A DNA stretch of 64,000 nucleotides from Sediminihabitans luteus (GTDB lineage Bacteria > Actinomycetota > Actinomycetes > Actinomycetales > Cellulomonadaceae), in assembly GCF_002797595.1 (NCBI RefSeq), contig NZ_PGFE01000001.1:930001-994000 (forward strand), read 5' to 3'. How positions within the stretch are numbered: position 1 is the stretch's first letter; each line of letters starts with the position of its first letter. The notes below the pieces were generated by a model. That model did not search any database. It was not told the origin of the DNA and was given only the letters and a program-made list of their open reading frames with translations. This document shows positions 33,098 to 46,438 of the stretch, piece after piece. The position numbers and the translations under genes are program-made.

Positions 33098-33907
33098 ATG
33101 TCCACCACCCAGACCCTGGCCGAGCCGCGCCCCGACGCGCACGGCGAGGCACCGCGTCGCCGCCGGCTCTCCGTCGCGCTGGCCCTCGCCGCCTCCCTCA
33201 TCGGCGGGACCGCCCTCGCGGCGAACCCCCTGGCCGCGGCCCCCGCCGAGGCCGCAGTCAAGCGCCCTGCCATCACGGTCACGGCGAGCACGTCGACGAT
33301 CGTCAAGTACAAGAGCTCGCCGATGATCCGCCTCAAGGCGACCTACAAGGGCAAGCCGGTCCGCGGCGTCGCCTACTTCAAGATCGACGGGCACACGTTC
33401 CGCAAGATGTCGTTCGACAGCCGCGGATACGCCTGGTACCGCCCCTCGAACCGCCACTCCTACGGCAACCACACGCTCACCGCGGTGGCGATCCCGTCGA
33501 GCAGCACCGGGCTGCGCGGGATCCAGAAGTCGCAGCGCATCACCGTCTCGAAGTACTCCTCGCGCGTGCTCAACGTCGCCTCGAAGTACGTGGGGACCAA
33601 GTACCGCTACGGGGGCGGCACCCCCGCCGGCTTCGACTGCAGCGGCTTCACGAGCTACGTCTACAAGAAGGCCGGGGTCAAGACCCTCTCGCGCTCGTCC
33701 TCGGCGCAGCGCCACCAGGGCAAGAAGATCTCGCGCAGCGCAGCGCGCCCCGGCGACCTCATCTGGAGCCCCGGGCACGTCGCGATCTACGCGGGCGGCA
33801 ACACCATGATCGACGCGCCACGCCCCGGCAAGACCGTGCAGTTCCGCCAGATCTGGCAGTCGAGCCCGACGTTCCTGCGGGTGTCGTCCAAGGCGATCAC
33901 GGTCTGA
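33098..33907 (+). CDS. Secreted NlpC/P60 peptidoglycan endopeptidase
   Basis: Cell-wall hydrolase of 269 residues. A long signal peptide (basic LRRR-type start, hydrophobic VALALAASLIGGTALA, cleavage around residue 45-50) is followed by an Ig-like or bacterial SH3-like region (about 55-150) and an NlpC/P60 domain (about 155-269). Catalytic Cys lies in FDCSGFTSYVY, His in WSPGHVAIYAGG, and TKYRYGGGTPAGFDCSG gives the usual context. The ATG at 33098 is set by GAGAGG within the riboswitch tail; the open frame upstream is riboswitch. It probably cleaves stem peptides during growth. Confidence 0.92.
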   Translation: MSTTQTLAEPRPDAHGEAPRRRRLSVALALAASLIGGTALAANPLAAAPAEAAVKRPAITVTASTSTIVKYKSSPMIRLKATYKGKPVRGVAYFKIDGHTFRKMSFDSRGYAWYRPSNRHSYGNHTLTAVAIPSSSTGLRGIQKSQRITVSKYSSRVLNVASKYVGTKYRYGGGTPAGFDCSGFTSYVYKKAGVKTLSRSSSAQRHQGKKISRSAARPGDLIWSPGHVAIYAGGNTMIDAPRPGKTVQFRQIWQSSPTFLRVSSKAITV

Positions 33908-33922
33908 CGCGCACGGACACGC

Positions 33923-33957
33923 CGACGGCGTCCGACCTCGAGGGTCGGGCGCCGTCG
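33923..33957. terminator. Bidirectional hairpin after the NlpC/P60 gene
   Basis: Inverted repeat with arms of about 15 bp and a five-base loop, between convergent genes. Confidence 0.72.
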
Positions 33958-33959
33958 TG

Positions 33960-34487
33960 TCAGCACTGGCGTTTCCCGTCGGCCGCGGCGACGAGCGAGA
34001 CCACGACGCCCTCGGGGTCCGGGGAGACCTCGAGCGCGATCGACCGGCCGTCGCGGTCGACCGACGTGCAGGTCGAACCGCCGGCGGTCGTGCGGGTGAA
34101 CCCCTGCGCGGTCGCCGCCGCGAGGTAGTACGCGTCGGCCGTCTCGACGTCGATCCCCTCGACCACGACGTACGCGAAGCGGTACCGGTCGTCGGTGTCG
34201 CAGCCGGACTCGACCGGTCCGACCGTCGCATCGGGCGGCACCAGGGCGAGCAGGGCGTCCGTCGCGAGCACGCCCTCCGTGTCGTCCGGGTCGCACGCGT
34301 ACGCCTCGTCGTACATCTCGGCGTGCGCCTCGCCCGAGACGACGGCGTAGAGGACGAGCGGCCCGACGAGGACCACGAGGCCGAGCAGCACCCCGAGCAC
34401 CACGAGCACGACCCGACCGGGGCGCCGCGGGTCCGCGTAGGCACCGACGTCGACGGCACGCGCCCGCGGTGCTCCCCCGGTGATCAT
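33960..34487 (-). CDS. Membrane-anchored hypothetical protein
   Basis: Protein of 175 residues with one N-terminal transmembrane helix (about 23-48, RVVLVVLGVLLGLVVLVGPLVL without its flanks) and an extracellular domain with cysteines at about 65, 95, 139 and 175. The cysteines may form two disulfides. The C-terminus is a bare Cys. I do not recognise the family. The ATG at 34487 has a weak AGGG upstream; the sequence just before it repeats CCTGCGCTCATG. Confidence 0.6.
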   Translation of the reverse strand: MITGGAPRARAVDVGAYADPRRPGRVVLVVLGVLLGLVVLVGPLVLYAVVSGEAHAEMYDEAYACDPDDTEGVLATDALLALVPPDATVGPVESGCDTDDRYRFAYVVVEGIDVETADAYYLAAATAQGFTRTTAGGSTCTSVDRDGRSIALEVSPDPEGVVVSLVAAADGKRQC

Positions 34488-34588
34488 CGACGCCCTGCGC
34501 TCATGCTCGCCCTGCGCTGTTCATCGGTCCCCTGCGCTCATGGCACCGGAGCGTACACAGGTCCCTTCCCCGGCCCGCGCTCGCCGCA

Positions 34589-34635
34589 CGGGCCCGCCGA
34601 CGGCGTCCGGCCCGGGGGTCGGACGCCGTCGGGCC
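34589..34635 (-). terminator. Hairpin downstream of thiC
   Basis: Long GC-rich inverted repeat, arms about 20 bp with minor mismatches and a loop of about nine bases, immediately after the thiC stop. Confidence 0.75.
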
Positions 34636-34640
34636 CCAGG

Positions 34641-36447
<1,807 letters not shown>

Positions 36448-36572
36448 GTTCTCTTGTGGTCGATCGTGCAGGCGTACGCCTGCGGCACTGCTCGGCGATT
36501 CGGGTGAATCGGGTGGTACGCGCCCACGGTACCGCAGGTGCGCGACGACCCGGCCGACCGGCGTCCGACCGG

Positions 36573-37337
36573 TCAGTACCCGAACTCCTGCACCCAGTAC
36601 GTGCCCGAGCGCGCCGTACCCAGGCGCACGAACGAGCAGCGGACGACGTTCGCCCGGTGCGTCGTCGACGCCATGAGGTCCGTGATGACCTGCGTCCGCG
36701 TCGTCTGGCCGCGCGCGAGGTTCTCGCCGCCCGGGGACGGGTATCCGGCAGCCTTGATGCGCTGCACGAACGTGCTGCCGTCGCGGCCCGTGTGCGAGAA
36801 GTACCCGTGCGTCGCCATGTCGGTCGCGTAGCGCTGCGCGGCGCTCGTGAGCCGTGCGTCCGCGACCAGGGGCTTGCAGCCGGCGCGCACCCGGTACCAG
36901 TTGGTCATCGCGAAGAGCGATCCGTGGAGCGTCGCGGGCGGCGTCTTCGCGGGCGACCTGCCCAGGGCGGCCCACGTCTTGGGTCCGACGACTCCCCCGG
37001 AGCCGAGCCCGACGGACCGCTGGAAGCTCCGCACCGCGGCCAGGGTCTTGGACCCGAAGACGCCGTCCGCGGCGACGTACCAGCCGTGCACCCGCAGGCG
37101 CTTCTGGAGCACCACGACGGTCGACCCGCGGGACCCGAGGCGCACCGTCGGCCGGGTCGCGGCGTGCAGCACCACGGCGGGCGTGACCGTCGAGGGGACC
37201 GAGGCGGTCACGCCCGAGCCGGAGACGACCGCGGCGGAGGGGACCGCCCGGGCGGCGTGACCCTGGGCGGACGCCGCAGGTGCGACCCCGCAGAGGAGCG
37301 CGAGGACGAGCGCGAGGACGAGCGGTGCGCGGCGCAT
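36573..37337 (-). CDS. Secreted CAP-domain protein with peptidoglycan-binding domain
   Basis: Protein of 254 residues: signal peptide (about 1-25, cleaved near ASAQG), a PG_binding_1 domain (about 65-125; VRLGSRGSTVVVLQKRL, GWYVAADGVFGSKTLAAV, VVGPKTWAAL) and a C-terminal CAP/SCP domain (about 140-254; FAMTNWYRVRAG, YFSHTGRDGSTFVQRI, PGGENLARGQ, STTHRANVV). Bacterial CAP proteins bind lipids or act at the wall; the activity here is unknown. Its ATG overlaps the stop of a paralogous gene by one base (TGATG), so the two form an operon. Confidence 0.88.
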   Translation of the reverse strand: MRRAPLVLALVLALLCGVAPAASAQGHAARAVPSAAVVSGSGVTASVPSTVTPAVVLHAATRPTVRLGSRGSTVVVLQKRLRVHGWYVAADGVFGSKTLAAVRSFQRSVGLGSGGVVGPKTWAALGRSPAKTPPATLHGSLFAMTNWYRVRAGCKPLVADARLTSAAQRYATDMATHGYFSHTGRDGSTFVQRIKAAGYPSPGGENLARGQTTRTQVITDLMASTTHRANVVRCSFVRLGTARSGTYWVQEFGY

Positions 37338-38488
37338 CAGTACCCGAAGTCCTGTGCCCAGTAGCTGCCCGACTGCCCGACACCGATGGTGCGGAACGCG
37401 CAGTTGACGATGTTCGCCCGGTGCCCCGGCGAGGCCATCCAGTCGCGCAGCACCTGCGTCGCGCTCGACTGCCCGCGCGCGAGGTTCTCCCCGCCCGGTG
37501 CGCCGTAGCCGGCGCGGCGGATGCGCTGGTCGAACGTCGTGCCGTCGAGGCTGTCGTGCGCGAAGTAGCCCTTGGCCGCCATGTCGTTCACGTGCCCCTG
37601 CGCCGCGGCGCCGAGCCGGGAGTCGACGCTCAGCGGCCCGCAGCCGGCCTGCGCGCGGTACCAGTTGGTCTGCGCGACCACGCCGCCGCTCGGGGCCGAC
37701 GCGGCCTGGGGCGCCGACTTCGCCGGGGCGCCAGACCCGCCCGACGAGCCGCCCGACGACGATCCGCCGGACGACGCGCTCCCCGTGCCACCGCTCGTCG
37801 CCCGCGGCGCCGCGTTCAGCGCCGCGACGGTCCGGTCCCCCGCGACGCCGTCGGCCGTGAGACCACGGGAGGACTGGAACGCGCGCAGCGCGCGGTCGGT
37901 GGCCGGCCCGAAGTCGCCGTCGGCCGCGACGCGCCACCCGTGGGCCACGAGCCGCTTCTGCACCGCGAGGGTCTTCGCGCCGCGCGCCCCGAGGCGGGCG
38001 GGCCCGGCGTCGAGCGCCGCCTGCTTCTCCGCGGCCTTCTGTGCCGCCTGCTTCTTCGCCGCAGCCGTCTGAGCCGCAGCCGTCTGAGCCGCAGCCGCCT
38101 TCTCAGCGGCCGCCTTCTCGGACGCGGCGTCCGTGGCCTTTTGCTGCGCGGCCCGTGCGGCCGCCTCCGACGCGGCGGCCTCCCTCTCCGCAGTCCGCTC
38201 GGCAGCGTCCGCCACAGCCGCGGCCTCGGCCGCGAGCGCGGCGGCGTCGCGACTGCTCGACCGCTCCGCCACGAGCGCCGTGGTCGCTGGCCGTCCCGAC
38301 GCTGCCGCTCTGTCGCTCGCCGTGGGAGGGTCCGCGGGCAGGCTCTGCTGCGCGACCACCGCCCCGGGCACCGGGGCGAAACCTGCCGCCACGACGAGGA
38401 CGAGCACGAGGCCGCTCACCCGCCGTCGGTGTCGCCACGGAGAGACGGGGGCGTCATGCGCGTGCGGTTCCGGAACGGCGAGCGGCAT
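37337..38488 (-). CDS. Secreted CAP-domain protein with coiled-coil and peptidoglycan-binding domain
   Basis: Protein of 383 residues, paralogous to the next gene. A signal segment (about 22-47) leads into an Ala/Glu/Lys-rich stretch of about 80 residues likely to form a coiled coil (AAALAAEAAAVADAAERTA onwards), then a PG_binding_1 domain (about 160-225), a Ser/Gly linker and a CAP domain (about 268-383) with GYFAHDSLDGTTFDQRI, PGGENLARGQ and SPGHRANIVN. The start at 38488 is approximate. The long coiled coil could span the wall (inference). Confidence 0.85.
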   Translation of the reverse strand: MPLAVPEPHAHDAPVSPWRHRRRVSGLVLVLVVAAGFAPVPGAVVAQQSLPADPPTASDRAAASGRPATTALVAERSSSRDAAALAAEAAAVADAAERTAEREAAASEAAARAAQQKATDAASEKAAAEKAAAAQTAAAQTAAAKKQAAQKAAEKQAALDAGPARLGARGAKTLAVQKRLVAHGWRVAADGDFGPATDRALRAFQSSRGLTADGVAGDRTVAALNAAPRATSGGTGSASSGGSSSGGSSGGSGAPAKSAPQAASAPSGGVVAQTNWYRAQAGCGPLSVDSRLGAAAQGHVNDMAAKGYFAHDSLDGTTFDQRIRRAGYGAPGGENLARGQSSATQVLRDWMASPGHRANIVNCAFRTIGVGQSGSYWAQDFGY

Positions 38489-38616
38489 GCTGCCCCCAGC
38501 AGATCGACGATCGCCCCTGCCCTCGGGGCCGTGACTCGATTCACACTAGGAGCGCCACGTCAATACCGCGCGGGGAACGATTCGCCCGCCTCCCGGGTGA
38601 ACTCCGGACGCACGAG

Positions 38617-38650
38617 GGCGGGCCGGGGTGCTGCTGCACCCCGGCCCGCC
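38617..38650 (-). terminator. Hairpin downstream of the small secreted protein gene
   Basis: Perfect 15-bp arms around a four-base loop, 40 bases after the stop at 38691. Confidence 0.78.
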
Positions 38651-38690
38651 GCCGGTGCCCGTGACCGAGCGCACCACCCACCAGATCGAG

Positions 38691-38984
38691 CTAAGAGAGC
38701 GTCCAGCTGACGTAGTACGGAACGGCGACCGTGGCGGGGTGTCCGATGCTGGCAGGCCCGACCCACCGCGAGGTCACGACACCTGTGGTCGGGTGCCGGT
38801 AGTAGACCCGGACAGACACCGGGTAGTTGCAGGAGATGTTGTAGACCGTGAACTTGCCGTTGGCATAACCACCGACGACCTGGCACCCGGTGCTGGTCGT
38901 CGCGGCGTTGGCCGGAGCCGCCACGGCAACGCCCCCGAGCGCGATCACCGCCGCCATCGCCGCACCCAGAATCTTGCGCTTCAT
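38691..38984 (-). CDS. Small secreted protein
   Basis: Precursor of 97 residues with a clear signal peptide MKRKILGAAMAAVIALGG that is cleaved near ANAA (about residue 28-30). The mature part of about 68 residues has two cysteines (GCQVV and ISCNYP), probably bonded, and many aromatic and Val residues, which suggests a small beta fold. The ATG at 38984 has AAAGGGGG seven bases upstream. The gene is monocistronic with its own hairpin terminator. I do not recognise the family. Confidence 0.72.
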   Translation of the reverse strand: MKRKILGAAMAAVIALGGVAVAAPANAATTSTGCQVVGGYANGKFTVYNISCNYPVSVRVYYRHPTTGVVTSRWVGPASIGHPATVAVPYYVSWTLS

Positions 38985-39100
38985 CAATGCCCCCTTTGGC
39001 ATTCCCAGCTCCCCCTGCGGAAGCGTTGGCGGAAGCGTTGCACCTCCGGGACCCGGGCGCAACACATCCGCTCAAATCACCCTTTATACGGTGACGAGCA

Positions 39101-39134
39101 GGCTGGCCAGGGGCGCGGATGCCCCTGGCCAGCC
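39101..39134 (-). terminator. Hairpin downstream of clpB
   Basis: Perfect 14-bp inverted repeat with a six-base loop a few bases after the clpB stop. Confidence 0.82.
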
Positions 39135-39138
39135 GACG

Positions 39139-41760
<2,622 letters not shown>

Positions 41761-41812
41761 GGCACTCCCTGGTGTGTCGGTCGGGTGGTCTGATCACGTC
41801 AACGGGACCAGA

Positions 41813-41833
41813 GTTGAGTCTATTCCGCTCAAC
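41813..41833 (-). promoter_or_regulatory. HAIR operator (HspR-binding inverted repeat)
   Basis: Inverted repeat GTTGAG-N9-CTCAAC 53 bases upstream of the clpB start. It fits the HAIR consensus CTTGAGT-N7-ACTCAAG, with one change in the right arm. HspR represses clpB and dnaK operons from such sites in actinobacteria. Confidence 0.85.
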
Positions 41834-41897
41834 CCTGAGGAGCGGCGGAGGCCACGGGCGCGACGCCGCCCCCGATTGCACCCGCCGCAGATGCGCT

Positions 41898-41903
41898 CAT
41901 GCT
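41898..41903 (+). promoter_or_regulatory. Putative -10 element of the LppM-like gene
   Basis: CATGCT ends six bases before the ATG at 41910; A2 and T6 of the hexamer are kept. Confidence 0.33.
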
Positions 41904-41909
41904 GGAACC

Positions 41910-42995
41910 ATGACCGCACACCGGCGTGCCCTCCTCGCGACCCTCGCCGCAGCCTGCGCGCTGCTGCTGTCCGGCTGCATGCGCATGCACGTCGACTACA
42001 CGCTCCACGAGGACGACACCGCGAGCGGCTCGCTCGTGATCGCGTTCTCCGACGAGGTCGCCGACGCCCTGGGCACCACGCCCGAGGAGCTCGCCGACCA
42101 GTCCGGCGCGGGCGTCGACACCGACGACCTGCCCGAGGGCGCGACGTCCGAGCCGTACGCCGAAGACGGCTACACGGGCACCAAGGTCACCTTCGAGGAC
42201 ACACCCATCGACGAGGTCTCCGAGGGCAGCGGGGCCGACGACCTCAGCGTCACGCGCGAGGGCGACGAGTACGTCGTCAGCGGCGAGATGGACCTGACCG
42301 ACGACTCGGGCACCGCGGTGCCCGACGGCATGCTCGACTCGCTCGACGTCCGCGTGTCGATCACGTTCCCCGGCGAGGTGACCGAGCACACCGGGGAGCT
42401 CGAGGGCGACAACACCGTCGTGTGGACGCCCGCCTACGGCGAGGTCACCGAGATCAGCGCGCGCGGGTCGGCCGTCGAGGGCGGCAGCGGGCTGGGCACC
42501 GGGTGGATCATCGCGATCGCCGTGATCGTGCTCGCGGCCATCGTCGCGCTCGCCGTGTGGCTCGTGCGCCGCAGCTCGCGCCAGGACGCCGCCCGGTCCG
42601 CGGACGCCGGAGCCGGCGTCGGGTCGTACGCGCCGCCGCCCCCGCCCCCGCCCGGGGCTCCAGTGGGCTACCAGCCCGCACCGGGCCCGCCGACTGCTGC
42701 CGCACCGTCCGACGCCGCGCCCTCCGCGCCGTCCGACGCCGTGTCCCCCGTCCCCGAGACACCGGGCACCCCCGAGGCGCCGACGACGCCGCCGGCACCC
42801 GTGACCCCGTCCGCGCCCACGGCACCGACGAGCCCCGCGGCACCGACGAACCCCGCCGCACCGTCGAGCCCCGGAGAGCCCCCGAGCCCGGCGGCACCCA
42901 CCACGCCCACGGACCCCACCACGCCGCCCGCGCCCGACGCTCCCCCGCCGCCGCCCGGCACGCCCGGTGACGACCCGGACGCACCGCGTTCCTGA
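41910..42995 (+). CDS. LppM-like lipoprotein with transmembrane anchor and Pro/Thr-rich tail
   Basis: Protein of 361 residues. A signal peptide ends in the lipobox LLSGC (about residue 23). An extracellular LppM-type domain (about 24-190; [24 protein letters not shown] without its end) is followed by a transmembrane helix (about 200-222) and a tail of about 130 residues dominated by Pro, Ala and Thr ([17 protein letters not shown]). Since the N-terminus is lipidated outside, the tail should face the cytoplasm. LppM of mycobacteria affects phagosome handling; here the role is unknown. It is convergent with the ArsR gene. Confidence 0.78.
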   Translation: MTAHRRALLATLAAACALLLSGCMRMHVDYTLHEDDTASGSLVIAFSDEVADALGTTPEELADQSGAGVDTDDLPEGATSEPYAEDGYTGTKVTFEDTPIDEVSEGSGADDLSVTREGDEYVVSGEMDLTDDSGTAVPDGMLDSLDVRVSITFPGEVTEHTGELEGDNTVVWTPAYGEVTEISARGSAVEGGSGLGTGWIIAIAVIVLAAIVALAVWLVRRSSRQDAARSADAGAGVGSYAPPPPPPPGAPVGYQPAPGPPTAAAPSDAAPSAPSDAVSPVPETPGTPEAPTTPPAPVTPSAPTAPTSPAAPTNPAAPSSPGEPPSPAAPTTPTDPTTPPAPDAPPPPPGTPGDDPDAPRS

Positions 42996-43008
42996 GCGCG
43001 GACGCCCG

Positions 43009-43371
43009 CTAGCCCCCGACGGTCTCCGTGAGCGTGCCCGCGAGCGCCGTGAGCGCCCCCGGCACGAGGGAGTAGTACGCCCAGCGGCCGCGCTGCTCGC
43101 GGTGCAGGAGTCCGGCGTCGACGAGGATCTTGAGGTGGTGGCTCACGGTCGGCTGGGAGAGGCCGACAGGTTCGGTGAGGTCGCACACGCAGGCCTCGCC
43201 CCCCGCGCCGGCGGCGACGATCGAGAGCAGCTGCACGCGCGTGGGGTCGGCGAGGGCCTTGAAGGTGCGCGCGAGGTCGCGCGCGGTCCCGGGGTCGACG
43301 GTCCGTAGCACGGGGGCGCAGCAGGAGGTCGTGGCCGGCTCGGCCGACAGGTGCAGCTCGGTCGTCGTCAT
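43009..43371 (-). CDS. arsR: ArsR-family metalloregulator
   Basis: Winged-helix repressor of 120 residues. The metal motif is EACVCDLTEPVG (CxC-D type near residues 60-63), followed by the recognition helix GLSQPTVSHHLKIL and the wing GLLHREQRGRWAYYSLV. An N-terminal Cys pair TSCCAP at 16-19 may add ligands. The CxC motif is that of As(III)/Sb(III)-sensing ArsR. It is divergent from the flavoprotein gene at 43455, and an inverted repeat lies between them. Confidence 0.88.
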   Translation of the reverse strand: MTTTELHLSAEPATTSCCAPVLRTVDPGTARDLARTFKALADPTRVQLLSIVAAGAGGEACVCDLTEPVGLSQPTVSHHLKILVDAGLLHREQRGRWAYYSLVPGALTALAGTLTETVGG

Positions 43372-43385
43372 GCACCCATCTTGCC

Positions 43386-43409
43386 ACGTATCGAAGTTTG
43401 TGGATACGT
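43386..43409. promoter_or_regulatory. Candidate ArsR operator
   Basis: ACGTATC and GATACGT form a perfect 7-bp inverted repeat with a ten-base spacer, 15 bases upstream of arsR and 46 before the divergent flavoprotein start. One site could control both genes. Confidence 0.6.
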
Positions 43410-43454
43410 TGGGTCCGAGCAACCCATTGATCGTTCTCGATGCAAGGAGTGAAG

Positions 43455-44825
43455 ATGAGCGACGTCGTGCGCGCCGACCTGCCGGTCGTGGTCATCGGTG
43501 CAGGGCCCGTCGGGCTGGCCGCCGCCGCCCACCTGCTGGAGCGAGGCATCGAACCGGTCGTGATCGAGGCCGGCGACGGCGCCGGAGCCGCGGTCGCGTC
43601 GTGGGGCCACGTGCGCCTGTTCTCGCCCTGGCGCTACGACGTCGACGAGGCGGCGCGACGCCTGCTCGCCCCGACCGGGTGGACCACGCCCGACCTCGAC
43701 ACCCTCCCCACCGGCGGCGACCTGGTCAGCGAGTACCTCGCGCCGCTCGCCGCGACCCCGCAGATCGCCGCACGGCTGCGCACCCGCACCCGCGTCCTGG
43801 CCGTCGCGCGCGACGGCGCCGACAAGACCCGCAGCCTCGGCCGCGACCGCCGCGCGTACCGCGTGCGCACCGTGACCGGCGACGGCCGCGTCGAGGACGT
43901 CCTCGCGCGCGCCGTGATCGACGCGTCCGGCACGTTCACGACCTCCAACCCGCTCGGCACGAGCGGCCTGCCCGCACTCGGCGAGGCGCAGGCCCAGCGG
44001 TTCGTCACGGGCCCGCTGCCCGACGTCCTCGGCGGCGCCCGCGATCGGTTCGCCGGCAAGCACACGCTCGTGGTCGGCATGGGCCACTCCGCGGCCAACA
44101 CCCTGCTGTCGCTCGTCGAGCTCGCCGAGTCCGCCCCCGGCACCACGATCACCTGGGCGATCCGCGGCGGCTCGCCGCGACGCCTGTTCGGCGGCGGCAC
44201 CGACGACGAGCTGCCCGCGCGAGGACTGCTCGGCACCCGCCTGCGTGACGCCCTCGACGCCGGCCGCCTCACCCTCGTCCGCTGGATCTCGATCGAGCAG
44301 CTCGTCGCGCGCGACGACACCGTGCGCGTCCTCGGCCGCTCGCGCGACGAGACCGTCGACCTCGACGTGCACGCGATCGTCAACGCCACCGGGTTCCGCC
44401 CCGACCTCGACATGCTGCGCGAGGTGCGCCTCGACCTCGACCCCGTCGTCGAGTCGCCGAGCGGCCTCGCCGAGCTGATCGACCCCAACCTGCACTCGTG
44501 CGGCACCGTCCCCCCACACGGCGAGACGCTCCTGCGGCACCCCGACGACGGGTTCTACCTCGCCGGCATGAAGTCCTACGGCCGCGCGCCGACGTTCCTC
44601 CTCGCGACCGGCTACGAGCAGGTCCGGTCCGTCGCGGCGGCACTCGCGGGCGACCGGGTCGCGGCCGACGCCGTCCGGCTGAACCTGCCCGCGACCGGGG
44701 TCTGCTCGACCGACCTCGTCGAGGACGACGCCGCGGGCGGGTCCTGCTGCGGCGGCACGACGCCGGAGCCGCAGCTCGTCACGCTCGGCGTCGGGGACCC
44801 CACCGCGACGTCCGAATCCCGCTAG
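43455..44825 (+). CDS. FAD/NAD(P)-binding flavoprotein, ArsO-like
   Basis: Oxidoreductase of 456 residues. It has an FAD motif VVIGAGPVGLAAAAHLLERG (about 12-31), a W-G-H-VRLFSPWRYD segment, an NADPH motif VVGMGHSAANTLLS near 210, and the FAD motif NATGFRPD. The C-terminus carries GVCSTDLVEDD and SCCGG, a cysteine cluster seen in arsenic-island flavoproteins. AAGGAG lies six bases before the ATG at 43455, which fixes the start. Divergence from arsR suggests an arsenic or thiol stress role, but no ArsB, Acr3 or ArsC gene is nearby. Confidence 0.75.
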   Translation: MSDVVRADLPVVVIGAGPVGLAAAAHLLERGIEPVVIEAGDGAGAAVASWGHVRLFSPWRYDVDEAARRLLAPTGWTTPDLDTLPTGGDLVSEYLAPLAATPQIAARLRTRTRVLAVARDGADKTRSLGRDRRAYRVRTVTGDGRVEDVLARAVIDASGTFTTSNPLGTSGLPALGEAQAQRFVTGPLPDVLGGARDRFAGKHTLVVGMGHSAANTLLSLVELAESAPGTTITWAIRGGSPRRLFGGGTDDELPARGLLGTRLRDALDAGRLTLVRWISIEQLVARDDTVRVLGRSRDETVDLDVHAIVNATGFRPDLDMLREVRLDLDPVVESPSGLAELIDPNLHSCGTVPPHGETLLRHPDDGFYLAGMKSYGRAPTFLLATGYEQVRSVAAALAGDRVAADAVRLNLPATGVCSTDLVEDDAAGGSCCGGTTPEPQLVTLGVGDPTATSESR

Positions 44826-44858
44826 CCCGGGTGCCCGCGCGCGGGTGACGATGGGGGC

Positions 44859-46373
44859 ATGAGCACCCCGACGAGCTTCGACGAGCGCTACCGCGCGATC
44901 AGCGCGCGCGACCGCCGGTTCGACGGGCAGTTCATCACCGCGGTGCGCACGACGGGCATCTACTGCCGCCCGTCGTGCCCCGCGCGCACCCCGAAACCCG
45001 AGAACGTCGCGTTCTACCTGACGTCGGCCGCGGCCCACGAGGCCGGCTTCCGCGCGTGCAAGCGCTGCCTGCCGGACGCCGTCCCGGGCACCCCCGCGTG
45101 GAACGCGGCGCACGACCTCGCGGCCCGCGCGATGCGGCTCGTCGCGGACGGCGTCGTCGACCGCGAGGGCGTGCCCGGGCTCGCCGCACGGCTCGGCTAC
45201 TCCGAGCGGCACCTCGGGCGCGTCATGCGCGCCGAGCTCGGCGCGGGCCCGCTCGCCGTGGCCCGCGCGGTGCGCGCGCAGACCGCCCGCACCCTGGTCA
45301 CGGCCACCGACCTGCCGTTCGCGGACGTCGCGTTCGCCGCCGGGTTCGGGAGCATCCGGCAGTTCAACGACACCGTCGCCGAGGTGTTCGGGATGTCCCC
45401 GACCGTGCTGCGCGCCACCCGCCGCGCGGGCCACCGGACCCCGGGCAGGCCTCCGGACCCCGCGCCGACGGCGCCCGGGCGTCCCGTCACGGTCGACCTC
45501 ACGCTCCCCGTGCGCGCGCCGTTCGACGCCGCGGGCGTGCTCGCGTTCCTCGACGCGCGGGCGGTCGACGGCGTCGAGCAGGGCGGGACGACGACGTACG
45601 CGCGCACCCTGGCGCTCCCCCACGGCCCCGCCGCGGTCGAGGTCCACGCCGACGGCGACCGGTTTGCGGTGCGCCTGCACGTCACGGGCCTGGCCGACCT
45701 GCCCGTCGCGATCGCCCGCGTGCGCCGCCTGTTCGACCTCGACGCCGACCCGCTCGCCGTCGACGAGGTGCTCGGCGCCGACCCCGCGCTCGCCGCGAGC
45801 GTGCGCGCCACGCCCGGGATCCGCCTGCCCGGCGCCGTCGACCCGCACGAGGTCGTGCTGCGCGCCATGATCGGGCAGCAGATCTCCGTCAAGGCCGCCC
45901 GCACGCACCTCGGACGGCTCGCGACCCTCGGCACCCCGGCCGACCTCGGCCCCGACCTCGCCGCCCGTGGCCTCGGGCGCCTGTTCCCCACCGCGGCCCA
46001 GGTCGCCGAGCACGGCCACGCGGTGCTGGGCGGCCCGCGCGCCCGTGTCGAGGCGATCCTCGGCGTCGCCGCCGCCCTCGCCGACGGCTCGCTCGACGTC
46101 TCGGCCGCGAGCGACCCCGACGAGCTGCGCGCCGCGCTGCTCGCCCGGCGGGGCGTCGGACCCTGGACCGCCGGGTACGTCGCGATGCGCGTGCTCGGCG
46201 ACCCCGACGTGCTGCTCGGCTCCGACCTCGCGCTGCGCGCCGGCGCCCGACGCCTCGGGCTCCCCGACCCCCTGACCGACGCGACGACGGCCCGCTGGGC
46301 GCCCTGGCGCTCGTACGCCGGCATGCACCTGTGGCGCGCCGCCGCGCCCGCACCACAGCAGCCTGCCCGGTAG
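44859..46373 (+). CDS. Ada-type regulator fused to AlkA DNA glycosylase
   Basis: Protein of 504 residues. The N-terminal Ada zinc domain has Cys 36, 40, 67 and 70 (IYCRPSC and ACKRC), where Cys36 would accept a methyl group from phosphotriesters. An AraC-type helix-turn-helix follows (about 85-185, [13 protein letters not shown] and [17 protein letters not shown]), then an AlkA N-domain (about 205-320) and an HhH-GPD glycosylase (about 320-500) with [31 protein letters not shown] and the catalytic Asp in LLGSDLAL. It both senses and repairs alkylation damage. ogt follows on the same strand. Confidence 0.93.
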   Translation: MSTPTSFDERYRAISARDRRFDGQFITAVRTTGIYCRPSCPARTPKPENVAFYLTSAAAHEAGFRACKRCLPDAVPGTPAWNAAHDLAARAMRLVADGVVDREGVPGLAARLGYSERHLGRVMRAELGAGPLAVARAVRAQTARTLVTATDLPFADVAFAAGFGSIRQFNDTVAEVFGMSPTVLRATRRAGHRTPGRPPDPAPTAPGRPVTVDLTLPVRAPFDAAGVLAFLDARAVDGVEQGGTTTYARTLALPHGPAAVEVHADGDRFAVRLHVTGLADLPVAIARVRRLFDLDADPLAVDEVLGADPALAASVRATPGIRLPGAVDPHEVVLRAMIGQQISVKAARTHLGRLATLGTPADLGPDLAARGLGRLFPTAAQVAEHGHAVLGGPRARVEAILGVAAALADGSLDVSAASDPDELRAALLARRGVGPWTAGYVAMRVLGDPDVLLGSDLALRAGARRLGLPDPLTDATTARWAPWRSYAGMHLWRAAAPAPQQPAR

Positions 46374-46438
46374 CACCCTGACCCTCAGCATCCCGACCCG
46401 CAGGGCCCCGACCTGCGGCATCCCGACCGAGGAGCACC

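Noticed and set aside
43440-43454. ATG at 43440 as the start of the flavoprotein
   Set aside because: AAGGAG lies between this ATG and the one at 43455, so the later codon is the better start.
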